DNA of 64,000 nt, from positions 4,159 through 68,158 of the forward strand of contig NZ_QUIN01000003.1 in assembly GCF_003480255.1 (NCBI RefSeq). The letters are read 5' to 3'. Below are positions 8,573 to 16,419 of the stretch, in pieces (within the stretch, counting starts at the first letter, position 1; each line of letters begins with the position of its first letter). Below the pieces are notes generated by a model. That model saw only the letters and a list, made by a program, of their open reading frames with translations, was not told the origin of the DNA and searched no databases. The position numbers and the translations under genes are program-made. The DNA comes from Erysipelatoclostridium sp. AM42-17 (GTDB lineage: Bacteria; Bacillota_I; Bacilli_A; Erysipelotrichales; Coprobacillaceae).

Positions 8573-9490
8573 ATGGAAATTAAAAAAATAGGTTTAATTG
8601 GCTTAGGGGCTATAGGCTCTTCTTTAGCAGTATCTTTTCATACTTATTTTAAGGACCAATTTTATATTATTGCTGGGGGAAGCCGTAAAGAACGTCTAGC
8701 AAAGGGTGTAAGTATTAATAATCAAGTTTATCAGTTTAACTTTATTGAACCTCAAAATGATGAACCTTTAGATTTAATTATGATTTGTACTAAATTTAAC
8801 CATTTACCAAGTGTTATTGAAGATATTAAAAATCATGTGAGTGATCATACAAAAATTATTTCTTTTTTAAATGGTGTAACATCTGAAGGTATTTTGATTG
8901 ACGCTTTTGGTAAAGATAAGGTTATTTATGGCTTTACCCGTATTTCTGCTGTAAATATTGATCATCAAATCGTTTATAAAAATAGTGGTACTTATTATTT
9001 TGGTCATCCTAAAAACACCATTATGCAAGATGATATTAAAGCCATTGATCAGCTCTTCACTGCCGCTCATATTCATCATGAAATACCAGAAGATATGTTA
9101 GCTCATCAATGGTTTAAATATTATTGTAATGTAAGTGAAAACCAAGTCAGTGCTGTCTTAGATATTCCTTTTGGAGCATGGAAGGTAAGCGATGATGCTG
9201 ATCACTTACGAATGATGGCTGGTCATGAGGTTTACTTAATAGCTAAAGCGAAAGGGATTGATATTAAACAAGAGTGGATTGATCAACAAAGAGCATTATT
9301 ATCCCGTATTCCTTATGATAATGTTTGTTCAATGGTTCAAGATTTAAGACAAAAAAGACATAGTGAAGTAGATATGTTTTCTAAGGAAGTCATGAAAATG
9401 GGGAAAGAATTAAATATTCCTACTCCTGTTAATGAAACACTTTATCATATGATTAAAGTATTAGAAGCCAAAAATGATGGCGATATATAA
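8573..9490 (+). CDS. 2-dehydropantoate 2-reductase family protein (PanE/ApbA-like)
   Basis: A 305-residue NAD(P)-dependent reductase. It has an N-terminal Rossmann motif (GLIGLGAIGSS, about residues 8-18) and the C-terminal helical domain of the ketopantoate reductase family, with the HQWFKYYCNVSENQ segment that supplies the catalytic lysine and asparagine. PanE makes pantoate for coenzyme A. No panB, panC or panD lies nearby, and the family contains many reductases acting on other 2-oxo acids, so the substrate is uncertain. It is the only plus-strand gene between the ABC importer and the PLP-enzyme operon and ends at a shared terminator. Confidence 0.8.
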   Translation: MEIKKIGLIGLGAIGSSLAVSFHTYFKDQFYIIAGGSRKERLAKGVSINNQVYQFNFIEPQNDEPLDLIMICTKFNHLPSVIEDIKNHVSDHTKIISFLNGVTSEGILIDAFGKDKVIYGFTRISAVNIDHQIVYKNSGTYYFGHPKNTIMQDDIKAIDQLFTAAHIHHEIPEDMLAHQWFKYYCNVSENQVSAVLDIPFGAWKVSDDADHLRMMAGHEVYLIAKAKGIDIKQEWIDQQRALLSRIPYDNVCSMVQDLRQKRHSEVDMFSKEVMKMGKELNIPTPVNETLYHMIKVLEAKNDGDI

Positions 9491-9519
9491 AAAAATCGAG
9501 ATATGTTATCTCGATTTTT
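9491..9519. terminator. Bidirectional terminator between convergent genes
   Basis: A perfect 13-bp stem (9491-9503 with 9507-9519, core ATCGAGATA) and 3-base loop with A- and T-runs on both sides. It serves the PanE-like gene on one strand and the MalY-like gene on the other. Confidence 0.85.
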
Positions 9520-10684
9520 CCTTATACGCTATTAATAATTGTTGGCATACTTTTTCTAATTGTGAGCTGGGCAAAGCTAAGTTAAACCTTTCAAATCCTG
9601 CTCCCCCAGTACCAAAAATATATCCTTCATCTAACCATAGATGCGCTTTATGTAACATAAATTCTTCCAATTCTTGATGTGTCATATTCATGGCTGTAAA
9701 ATCTATCCAAGCTAAATATAAGCCCTCATGATCCATCATTTTTATTTCTGGCATATTTGTTTTTAAAAATTGATCTAGATAGATAAAATTATCATTAATA
9801 TATTCTAACATTTCATCTACCCATAATTCACATTCATTATAGGCACTCATACAAGCAACCATACCAAATAATTGGGGATCATTAATACCATTAGCTTCCT
9901 TGACTTCTATAAATTGTTTTCTCATATTTTCATTTGCGATAATGATGTTGGAAGTTTGTAATCCGGCAAGATTAAATGTTTTACTAGGTGCAGTACAAAT
10001 AATAGAAAAGTCTTTAAATGATTCATCAACATTATAAAATGGGACATGTTCATGATCACCAAATACAAAATCTTGATGTATTTCATCAACAATCACTTTG
10101 ACTTGATATTTTTTACAAATCATGCCAATTTGATAGAGTTCTTCTTGCGTATAAACTTTACCAACAGGATTATGAGGATTACATAAAATCATAAGCTTGA
10201 CATCATTTTCTTTTATTTTTGTCTCTAAATCTTCTAAGTCTATTTCATAATGATTTTCTTTTCTTACAAGTGGACATTCTACAAGTTTTCTTTTATTTAA
10301 TTCAATTGAAAAATCAAAAGGATGATATACTGGTTTAAACACTAAAACAGCATCATCTACTTGGCTATAGGCTTGAACAGCAATTTTTAAAGCAGTAACA
10401 ACCCCTGGCGTAAGCACTATCCAATCTTTATCTACTTTGAATTGATGTCTTCTTTCCATCCAGCTTATGATAGCTTCATGATAACTTTCAGGAATAGTCG
10501 CATACCCGTATATTCCATGCCTCACACATTTTTCAATCGCTTTTTCAATGGGTTGAGCTACTTTAAAATCCATATCCGCTACCCATAATGGAATTAAACG
10601 ATCATCATTTATTTCCTCAGGTTGACTATCCCACTTTGCACAATAACTCTTTTTTCTATCAATGATTTCATCAAAATTAACCAT
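9506..10684 (-). CDS. MalY/PatB-type PLP-dependent C-S lyase or aminotransferase
   Basis: A 392-residue fold-type I PLP enzyme. The Schiff-base lysine is in TAPSKTFNLAGLQTSN, the exact context seen in MalY/PatB cystathionine beta-lyases, and NPHNPVG and IVDEIHQDF motifs flank it. The N-terminus (FDEIIDRKKSYCAKWD) is also typical of the family. These enzymes cleave cystathionine or cystine to a thiol, pyruvate and ammonia; some act as plain aminotransferases. It is the third gene of an operon with an acetyltransferase and another PLP aminotransferase, 16 bases after the acetyltransferase stop. Confidence 0.9.
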   Translation of the reverse strand: MVNFDEIIDRKKSYCAKWDSQPEEINDDRLIPLWVADMDFKVAQPIEKAIEKCVRHGIYGYATIPESYHEAIISWMERRHQFKVDKDWIVLTPGVVTALKIAVQAYSQVDDAVLVFKPVYHPFDFSIELNKRKLVECPLVRKENHYEIDLEDLETKIKENDVKLMILCNPHNPVGKVYTQEELYQIGMICKKYQVKVIVDEIHQDFVFGDHEHVPFYNVDESFKDFSIICTAPSKTFNLAGLQTSNIIIANENMRKQFIEVKEANGINDPQLFGMVACMSAYNECELWVDEMLEYINDNFIYLDQFLKTNMPEIKMMDHEGLYLAWIDFTAMNMTHQELEEFMLHKAHLWLDEGYIFGTGGAGFERFNLALPSSQLEKVCQQLLIAYKEKSR

Positions 10685-10700
10685 AACTATTCCCTCTTTT

Positions 10701-11120
10701 TTATAATATTAAGTCTCGATAATATAAATCATCTCTTATTTTAAAGTTCATTTTTTCCCAAAAGGCATTACCCAATTGGTTATCCTTATAAACAACTAAG
10801 TTTACTTTTGTAATTTTTAGTTTTCTTAATTGTTTTATTGTGTGTAATACTAATCTTCTAGCTATTCCTTGTCCTTGATATGCCTCATCAATCATCACAT
10901 GATAAAGAGTGACTCTTCTGCCATCATAACCCGCAAGCAATGTACCAATAATTTTATTTTGACTTTTAACTACAAAACATGTTTGTGGATTACGATGTAA
11001 GAATACTAAAAATCCATCATATGAATCATCAATATGGTGAATACCAATACCTGGCTGATTATTCCATAACTGTATTATTTCTTGATAATCAGATTCTTTT
11101 ATACTATTGATAGTTATCAT
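10701..11120 (-). CDS. GNAT-family N-acetyltransferase
   Basis: A 139-residue acetyl-CoA transferase. The acetyl-CoA binding motif A is visible as VMIDEAYQGQGIARRLVLHTI, with the Q-x-x-G-x-G/A pattern, followed by beta-5 (KVNLVVYKDNQLGNAFWEKMNFKIRDD), the usual YxxxGF-like end. Its start overlaps the aminotransferase stop codon by four bases, indicating tight co-translation. Lying between two PLP enzymes, it may acetylate an amino acid or an amine product, but the acceptor cannot be deduced. Confidence 0.88.
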   Translation of the reverse strand: MITINSIKESDYQEIIQLWNNQPGIGIHHIDDSYDGFLVFLHRNPQTCFVVKSQNKIIGTLLAGYDGRRVTLYHVMIDEAYQGQGIARRLVLHTIKQLRKLKITKVNLVVYKDNQLGNAFWEKMNFKIRDDLYYRDLIL

Positions 11121-12304
11121 GATTGATATAATTGATGGGTGATTTCACCTAGCATTGTAATCCCTTTTACTATTTGTTCTGGTGGTTCACTGGTAAATGA
11201 TAATCTAAAGCCCCTATTAGAATAATCGGTACTAAAACAACTTCCGGGTACAATCGCAATATGCTTTTTCAAAGCTTCATCTAAAAATTGATCAGCATTA
11301 ATAGCTTCAGGTAAAGTAAACCATACAAACATTCCTCCATCCGGTGCATGGAAATCAATACTTGGATGGAACGTTTCTTTCATTGTTTCTATCATTAATG
11401 TACTTTTTTCTTTATAAATATGACTTACTTTTTTAATATGTTCTTCCATATCTACTGTATTTAAGAATTTTGTAATGATATATTGAGACCAGTTAGTCGC
11501 AGCTCCTGCACTGGCTCCTTTCATTGTTGCAAATTTATCTACGATTTCTTTATTAGCCACTACCGTTCCAATACGGATACCTGGTGAAATGATTTTTGAT
11601 AAACTAGCAAGATATACAACAATATTTTCAGTATCAAATGATTTAATAGATGGTACCATTTCTCCTTTGAATCTTAATGTTCCATAAGGATTATCTTCAA
11701 GTATTAATACCCCATACTTGACACATAAATCATAAATTGCTTTTCTTTTTTCTAAAGAAGTTGTAATACATGTTGGATTTTGAAAAGTTGGAATAATATA
11801 CAACAATTTAGGTGTAGGCTTAGTTTGGAATGCTTTCTCTAGTAGTTCTAGATTTAAACCATCTTTTTCTAATGGCACCCCTATTAATTTTGCATTATTA
11901 CTTTTAAATCCATTTAACGCTCCTACAAAACTAGGATCTTCTACAACAATGGTATCTCCTTCATCACAAAATACTTTAGCAGCCATTTCTAGTCCTTCCC
12001 CTGAACCAGAAGTAATCATAATATCATCTTCCTCTTTAACAAGAGGTTCTAATGAATTAAAGAATTGTTTTACTGATTTAACTAAGCCTGGATAGGCTGG
12101 TTTCATCGCATATTGTAAGATTTCATAAGCATCTTCATCTAATATTTCATTTGATAATTTTTTGATTGTCTCGACATCAAATGTTTTTTTATCAGGAAAA
12201 CCTGGTGAAAAGTTAATCATATCATCTCCTGCTGCTTTAATTAAAACATCTCTAATCATACTTGGTGTAAATTGATCAAATCTTTTTGAAAACTGATATT
12301 TCAT
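11117..12304 (-). CDS. PLP-dependent aminotransferase (2-aminoadipate/LysN-like class I)
   Basis: A 395-residue class-I aminotransferase of the LysN/2-aminoadipate and MocR-C-terminal-domain group. The N-terminus includes FSPGFPDKKTF, the PLP lysine is in LASLSKIISPGIRIG, and substrate arginine motifs include GFRLSFT near the end. There is no N-terminal GntR helix-turn-helix, so it is an enzyme rather than a MocR regulator. It is the first gene of the three-gene operon and is preceded by a TTGATT/TATAAT promoter that carries the element shared with the ABC importer operon. The natural amino-acid substrate is not evident. Confidence 0.88.
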   Translation of the reverse strand: MKYQFSKRFDQFTPSMIRDVLIKAAGDDMINFSPGFPDKKTFDVETIKKLSNEILDEDAYEILQYAMKPAYPGLVKSVKQFFNSLEPLVKEEDDIMITSGSGEGLEMAAKVFCDEGDTIVVEDPSFVGALNGFKSNNAKLIGVPLEKDGLNLELLEKAFQTKPTPKLLYIIPTFQNPTCITTSLEKRKAIYDLCVKYGVLILEDNPYGTLRFKGEMVPSIKSFDTENIVVYLASLSKIISPGIRIGTVVANKEIVDKFATMKGASAGAATNWSQYIITKFLNTVDMEEHIKKVSHIYKEKSTLMIETMKETFHPSIDFHAPDGGMFVWFTLPEAINADQFLDEALKKHIAIVPGSCFSTDYSNRGFRLSFTSEPPEQIVKGITMLGEITHQLYQS

Positions 12305-12334
12305 AAATAATCCCCCTTTTATTATGTTGTTAGT

Positions 12335-12377
12335 ATTATAACAAAGTAAATAAAATAATCAATAATTATTTATTACT
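12335..12377 (-). promoter_or_regulatory. Promoter and shared element of aminotransferase operon
   Basis: On the minus strand TTGATT (12357-12362) and TATAAT (12335-12340) lie 16 bases apart, 31 bases before the start codon. Bases 12359-12377 match 8368-8386 at 18 of 19 positions (TCAATAATTATTTATnACT), in the same orientation and the same register to the -35 box. The full palindrome seen at the ABC operon is only half preserved here. Confidence 0.7.
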
Positions 12378-12409
12378 ATGAGACATATTTATTACATAAG
12401 GGTATTAAA

Positions 12410-12429
12410 AAAACCGCATAAGCGGTTTT
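12410..12429 (-). terminator. Terminator of the rpmH-rnpA-yidC-jag cluster
   Basis: An 8-bp GC-containing stem (AAAACCGC at 12410-12417 with GCGGTTTT at 12422-12429) and a 4-base loop. On the minus strand it is followed by a run of T. It immediately follows the jag stop codon. Confidence 0.85.
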
Positions 12430-13029
12430 CTATTCTACATATGAAATTGTCATGTATCGGTTTTTACCTTCACCTTTTGATTCAGTCTTTAAGTGTTCCA
12501 TCTTAGCGATTTCTTGATGCATCACTTTTCTTTCATCTGCAGGCATTGGGTCTAATTTTAAATCTGTTTTTGTTCTTAAGACTGTTTTTCCAAAGCGTCT
12601 TGCCATAGCTGCTACTTTTTTATAACGTTCTTCTTTATAACCATTAATATCAACACTTAATTCAATTCTTTTCTTAAAAGTAGTTTGTACTGCATTTTTA
12701 ACAATCAAATTAATTGCTCTTAAAATAACTCCTGCTTTTCCAATAAGAATAGAATTATGATCAGTATTAATATTACAATAAATACGACCATCTTGAACAT
12801 AAGAAACAGTTTCTACTTCAAATTCCATATCAGTTAAAATCTTTCTGATATAGTCTTCAATATATTGTTGAACCATTGGTATTGTCCAACAAGCAATTTC
12901 TGCTTTTTTTGTAAATAAACCTTTTGTTTCTAATGTTACTTCATAATTTAATTGATCTGTGGTAACTCCTAAATCCTGACAAGCATGATTAATTGCATCT
13001 TGTACTGTTTTTCCAGAATAAGTTTTCAT
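12430..13029 (-). CDS. jag: RNA-binding protein Jag/KhpB (SpoIIIJ-associated)
   Basis: A 199-residue protein with the three Jag parts. Residues 1-50 are the Jag-N domain (YSGKTVQDAINHACQDLGV). The KH domain has the GxxG-type loop (NSILIGKAGVILRAINLIV). The C-terminal R3H domain has the R-x3-H-like core (MPADERKVMHQEIAKMEHLKTESKGEGKNRYMTI). It binds RNA and, in other Firmicutes, forms a complex with KhpA and affects cell elongation. It lies 11 bases downstream of yidC, the conserved arrangement in Firmicutes, and ends the cluster at a terminator. Confidence 0.95.
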   Translation of the reverse strand: MKTYSGKTVQDAINHACQDLGVTTDQLNYEVTLETKGLFTKKAEIACWTIPMVQQYIEDYIRKILTDMEFEVETVSYVQDGRIYCNINTDHNSILIGKAGVILRAINLIVKNAVQTTFKKRIELSVDINGYKEERYKKVAAMARRFGKTVLRTKTDLKLDPMPADERKVMHQEIAKMEHLKTESKGEGKNRYMTISYVE

Positions 13030-13040
13030 TATGTCACCTT

Positions 13041-13949
13041 CTATTTATTTTGTCTTTTTGTTAGATAATTTGTATCAGCTTGATCTACTTCTTTTTGTGC
13101 TCTTTCAACATGATGTACATAAATATACCAAGTTCTTACAACGTTAATAATATTCGTTGTAATCCAATATAATGACATGGCTGATGGCATAATGGCAGCA
13201 AAATAAATAATAAATACTGTCATAAAGTTATTCATCATGTTCATTGATTTCATTTGTTGACTTGGACGATAACGTGGGTTACGTTTAGCCATAATTTCAT
13301 TAATCTTCATAGCGAAGAATTGTGTTGCTGCAACAACAACTAATAATAAAATATAAGCAATATCAAACTTGAAGATATGATCCATAGGTTTATCACCTAA
13401 ATTGAATCCAAAGAATGTTGTTTGATATAAAATTTGAATACGTTGAACTGCTTGCCACATTGCTAACATAATAGGTAATGTTAAGAATGTCGCAAATGAT
13501 GACATCATACTAATATCATGTTTTTTATAAAGATTTTGAATTTCACTGCTCATACGCATTTGTGAAGTTTGATCTTTACGTCCTTGATATTTACGTTGAA
13601 TCTTTTCAATTTCTGGTTGAATTAATTGCATCTTTTGAGTAGATACAGTTGATTTAATCATAATTGGTAATGTAATAATATTGATAATGATTGTGACAAT
13701 CACAACCCCAATCGCTACATTTCCAAGTAAACTATCTCCTAAATATAAAATCCCTTTAGCAATCGGAATAACTAATAAGAAATCAAACCATCCTTTACTA
13801 AATGTCCAAGGAGTATTAAGTGTGATTCCTCTACCCTTAATTAATTGACCGCTACTGTCTAAGTTTTGTGTACACCCTGTAAGAACTGCCACAAATAAAA
13901 CTAAACAAATAATCTTAAGATATTTTTTAGTTTTGTTGTCTAATACCAT
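13041..13949 (-). CDS. yidC: Membrane protein insertase YidC/OxaA (SpoIIIJ type)
   Basis: A 302-residue lipoprotein-type insertase. A signal peptide with lipobox (VAVLTGC, Cys26) is followed by the conserved five-helix Oxa1 core, with the substrate-groove arginine in the first helix region and the MISSFATFL-like and NFMTVFIIYFAAIMPSAMSLYW segments. It inserts membrane proteins, alone or with SecYEG. The length matches the Gram-positive class, which lacks the large periplasmic domain. It overlaps rnpA by 23 bases and precedes jag by 11 bases. The organism may have a second copy elsewhere, as B. subtilis does. Confidence 0.96.
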   Translation of the reverse strand: MVLDNKTKKYLKIICLVLFVAVLTGCTQNLDSSGQLIKGRGITLNTPWTFSKGWFDFLLVIPIAKGILYLGDSLLGNVAIGVVIVTIIINIITLPIMIKSTVSTQKMQLIQPEIEKIQRKYQGRKDQTSQMRMSSEIQNLYKKHDISMMSSFATFLTLPIMLAMWQAVQRIQILYQTTFFGFNLGDKPMDHIFKFDIAYILLLVVVAATQFFAMKINEIMAKRNPRYRPSQQMKSMNMMNNFMTVFIIYFAAIMPSAMSLYWITTNIINVVRTWYIYVHHVERAQKEVDQADTNYLTKRQNK

Positions 13950-14289
13950 TCTTGCCTACCGTCCTTTTTTCTATTTTTGAATAAAGATAAGTAAGTTCTG
14001 ATAAATTCTTATGATAGTCATACTTTAAGAAATTTTTTCTTACAATAATTATATAATCATAACTTTGATTAAAATCGAAAACTTCTTGAACCATCATTCT
14101 TACTTGTCTCTTTATTTTATTACGAACTACTGCATTTCCTAATTTCTTACTTACTGAAAGACCTACACGTCCATGATCAATAGTGTTTTGACTTTTATAA
14201 ATAATAAAACATCGATTAGAAAGACTATTTTTCTTAGCAATAATCTTACTAAAATCTTCATTTTTTCTTACTCTAAGTTCTTTTTTCAT
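13927..14289 (-). CDS. rnpA: Ribonuclease P protein component
   Basis: A 120-residue basic protein that assists the RNase P RNA in maturing tRNA 5-prime ends. The family signature is visible: GRVGLSVSKKLGNAVVRNKIKRQVRMMVQEVF matches the RNR core (R-N-K/R-x-K-R-x-x-R). It starts with KKELRVRKNEDFSKII, the usual N-terminus. It lies between rpmH and yidC as in most bacteria and overlaps yidC. A hairpin with T-tail between rpmH and rnpA suggests partial termination that keeps rnpA below rpmH levels. Confidence 0.96.
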   Translation of the reverse strand: MKKELRVRKNEDFSKIIAKKNSLSNRCFIIYKSQNTIDHGRVGLSVSKKLGNAVVRNKIKRQVRMMVQEVFDFNQSYDYIIIVRKNFLKYDYHKNLSELTYLYSKIEKRTVGKNGIRQQN

Positions 14290-14303
14290 ATAGTTTTAGA
14301 AAA

Positions 14304-14327
14304 AAAACCCACCGTAAAGTGGATTTT
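14304..14327 (-). terminator. Terminator or attenuator between rpmH and rnpA
   Basis: On the minus strand AAAATCCAC pairs with GTGGGTTTT (one G-U) around a 6-base loop and is followed by a long T-run. It sits between the rpmH stop and the rnpA start. Confidence 0.75.
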
Positions 14328-14330
14328 TGA

Positions 14331-14465
14331 TTAAGCAGATAATACTTTTCTTCCTCTTTTACGGCGACGTGCGATGACTTTTCTTCCTCCTACAGTTGCC
14401 ATTCTAGCTCTAAAACCATGAGTTTTTGATCTTTTTCTTTTATTTGGTTGATATGTTCTTTTCAT
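14331..14465 (-). CDS. rpmH: 50S ribosomal protein L34
   Basis: A complete 44-residue protein read directly from the sequence, beginning [20 protein letters not shown], continuing through the conserved [20 protein letters not shown] and ending VLSA. A GGAGGTG ribosome site lies 8 bases upstream. It is the first gene of the leftward cluster and marks the left boundary of the origin region. Identity and length match the L34 family exactly. Confidence 0.98.
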   Translation of the reverse strand: MKRTYQPNKRKRSKTHGFRARMATVGGRKVIARRRKRGRKVLSA

Positions 14466-14519
14466 TAATTACACCTCCAAAATTTTATTTACTTTTATAC
14501 AAATAACATATGCCCTACT

Positions 14520-14548
14520 ATTTTATATGGTTTAGCGGTTTAAGTCAA
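14520..14548 (-). promoter_or_regulatory. rpmH promoter
   Basis: On the minus strand TTGACT (14543-14548) and TAAAAT (14520-14525) are separated by 17 bases. The rpmH start is 55 bases further on. Confidence 0.7.
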
Positions 14549-14699
14549 TGTCAAAATCAAATATTTCCCTATTTTCTCTACTTTTTTTCATTTTTAGTTC
14601 TATTTTGCGTTTAATTTATGCACTTATAATCTCACAAGTTATTCCCTATATGAATTAATATAGTCACATAGGTGCAAAACTTAAAATTATGTCTATATA

Positions 14700-14872
14700 T
14701 GTTTCTTTTTTGTTGTGAACATGTTGTGGACACTACAAATGACTTCATATCTTGCGCTCTATTTTCACATTCACACCTATTCCATGTGCACACCAAAAGT
14801 TGTGAATAAAGTGAATAACTGGTGAAATAAGCATAGATATTCAATATTTTTGTGAATAGAATTGTGAATGAA
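14700..14872. other. oriC, left part: DnaA-box cluster upstream of dnaA
   Basis: The 479-base rpmH-dnaA spacer is AT-rich. It holds TGTGAATAA at 14801-14809, a perfect match to the DnaA-box consensus TGTGNATAA, plus one-mismatch or similar copies at 14810-14818, 14851-14859 and 14863-14871. Two looser TTGTGRACA repeats lie at 14713-14733. All of these read in the same orientation. The position between rpmH and dnaA and the change in gene direction support an origin element. The rest of the spacer shows only the two divergent promoters. Confidence 0.8.
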
Positions 14873-14916
14873 GTGTGGCTTTGTTTTTTTACCTTTTATT
14901 TTCATATTTTTCTTTA

Positions 14917-14922
14917 TATAAT
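14917..14922 (+). promoter_or_regulatory. Probable -10 of dnaA promoter
   Basis: A perfect TATAAT lies 22 bases before the dnaA start. No good -35 box is present at 16-18 bases (only T-rich sequence), so the exact promoter is uncertain. The DnaA-box-like sites just upstream would allow autorepression. Confidence 0.45.
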
Positions 14923-14944
14923 GAGTTCGTTAAGGGGTGAAAAT

Positions 14945-16285
14945 ATGCACGATTTATCAACTATTTGGCAATCAGCCATTGATTCGCTAGAAAAAAATCA
15001 TATAGTTGACGATAACATTTGGTTAGATACATATTTTAGACCAGCTACTTTAGAAGAAGTTGATGAAGATAAAGTCATTATTACAACAGAATTTGATTGG
15101 AATAAACAACCTATATTAGAAAAGAAGGTAGAAATTGAATCTATTTTATCAAATTCATTTTCTAAACCTGTTCATATCGAAGTTATGGCTAAAGGTGATT
15201 ATCAAAAGAAAGTCCAAAGAACAAAAGTTCACTTTAAAGATAATCTTCGTCCTGACTTAACATTTGATAATTTTGTTGTTGGAAGTTGTAACCGTATGGC
15301 GCAAAATGCGGCCTTACTTGTTTCTAGTAATCCAGGTAATAACTTTAATCCTTTATTTATATATAGTAATCCTGGTCTAGGTAAAACACATTTATTAAAT
15401 GCGATTGGAAATTACGCTAAAAAGAAGAATCCTGATTTAAGAGTTTATTATGTTACTTCAAAGGATTTCGTAGATGAAATTATTTCAGCAATGAAAACAA
15501 ATAAATCTGATCAGTTATATGAAAGATATAAATCTATTGATATTCTATTAATTGATGATATTCAATTCTTATTTGGTAAAGAGAAAAGTAGTGAAATGTT
15601 CTTCCATATCTTCAATGAAATTATTAATAATAACCGTCAAATCGTTATTACCAGTGATAAAATGCCTGAAGATTTACAAGGAATTGAAGATCGTTTAATC
15701 AGCCGTTTTAAATCAGGGTTATCTTTTGGAATAGATCCACCTGAATTTGAAACAGCTAAAGCTATTTTAGAAAAGAAAATAGAAAACTTAGATAATTCTT
15801 CTCTTAAAATTAATGAGGATGTTATTGATTTTATGGTTATGAATTACTGTAATGATATTCGTAGTCTAGAAGGACAATTAAAGAGATTAATTTTCTGTTC
15901 TATTATGAACAATACTGATTATGTAGATATGGATTTTGCATCAGAAATCTTTAAAGATCAAAAAATGACGAAAAAACCTAAAGAAGAATTAACTTCGGAA
16001 TATATCTTAAAAACAACTGCTGAATTCTATTATTTAACAATTTCTCAGTTAACATCTAAAAATAGGACCCAAAAGTTAACAACACCTAGAGAAATATGTA
16101 TGTATTTAATAAGAGAACTATTAGACATTACATTTAATGAAATAGGAATGATTTTTTCTAACCGTGATCATTCAACTATTATGAAAGCTTGTAAAAGAGT
16201 TGAAACAAAAATAAAAAAAGATAAAGATTATAAATTAGCTATTGATAAACTAAAACAAAAGTTAGGCACAAACCAACAAAGTTAA
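14945..16285 (+). CDS. dnaA: Chromosomal replication initiator DnaA
   Basis: A 446-residue AAA+ initiator that binds DnaA boxes and melts the origin. Domain I is about 1-80, domain III has Walker A SNPGLGKTH (141-149) and Walker B ILLIDDIQF, and domain IV ends with the DNA-binding helix-turn-helix and the signature FSNRDHSTIMKACKRVE. I use the ATG at 14945, preceded by AAGGGGTGA; an in-frame upstream extension to 14852 covers promoter and DnaA-box sequence and does not resemble DnaA. It is flanked on both sides by DnaA-box clusters. Confidence 0.98.
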   Translation: MHDLSTIWQSAIDSLEKNHIVDDNIWLDTYFRPATLEEVDEDKVIITTEFDWNKQPILEKKVEIESILSNSFSKPVHIEVMAKGDYQKKVQRTKVHFKDNLRPDLTFDNFVVGSCNRMAQNAALLVSSNPGNNFNPLFIYSNPGLGKTHLLNAIGNYAKKKNPDLRVYYVTSKDFVDEIISAMKTNKSDQLYERYKSIDILLIDDIQFLFGKEKSSEMFFHIFNEIINNNRQIVITSDKMPEDLQGIEDRLISRFKSGLSFGIDPPEFETAKAILEKKIENLDNSSLKINEDVIDFMVMNYCNDIRSLEGQLKRLIFCSIMNNTDYVDMDFASEIFKDQKMTKKPKEELTSEYILKTTAEFYYLTISQLTSKNRTQKLTTPREICMYLIRELLDITFNEIGMIFSNRDHSTIMKACKRVETKIKKDKDYKLAIDKLKQKLGTNQQS

Positions 16286-16407
16286 CCACAAGTTTATCCA
16301 CATAACGTCCACATAGAAAACATTGATTAAATCTACGTTTTTTACGATTGTTCACGTTATGCACACACTAATAATAGTAATAACTTTTTTATAAATTATA
16401 AATATAA
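16282..16407. other. oriC, right part: DnaA boxes, TAA/TAG triplets and AT-rich stretch
   Basis: The dnaA-dnaN spacer has a perfect TTATCCACA box (16294-16302), a TTATGCACA box (16357-16365) and a near-match TTAACCACA (16282-16290). Three bases after the second box comes TAA TAA TAG TAA TAA (16369-16383), then a run of A/T to 16407. This box, triplet and AT-rich order resembles the DnaA-trio unwinding element described in Bacillus subtilis. I infer that duplex melting begins here. Confidence 0.8.
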
Positions 16408-16419
16408 AGGAGAAAAATG

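Noticed and set aside
9506..10684. MalY-like protein as a maltose-regulon modulator
   Set aside because: That role is specific to E. coli MalT; no maltose genes are here and the catalytic residues are intact.
14852..14944. N-terminal extension of dnaA
   Set aside because: It covers DnaA-box-like sites and the -10 region, and its hydrophobic sequence does not resemble DnaA domain I.
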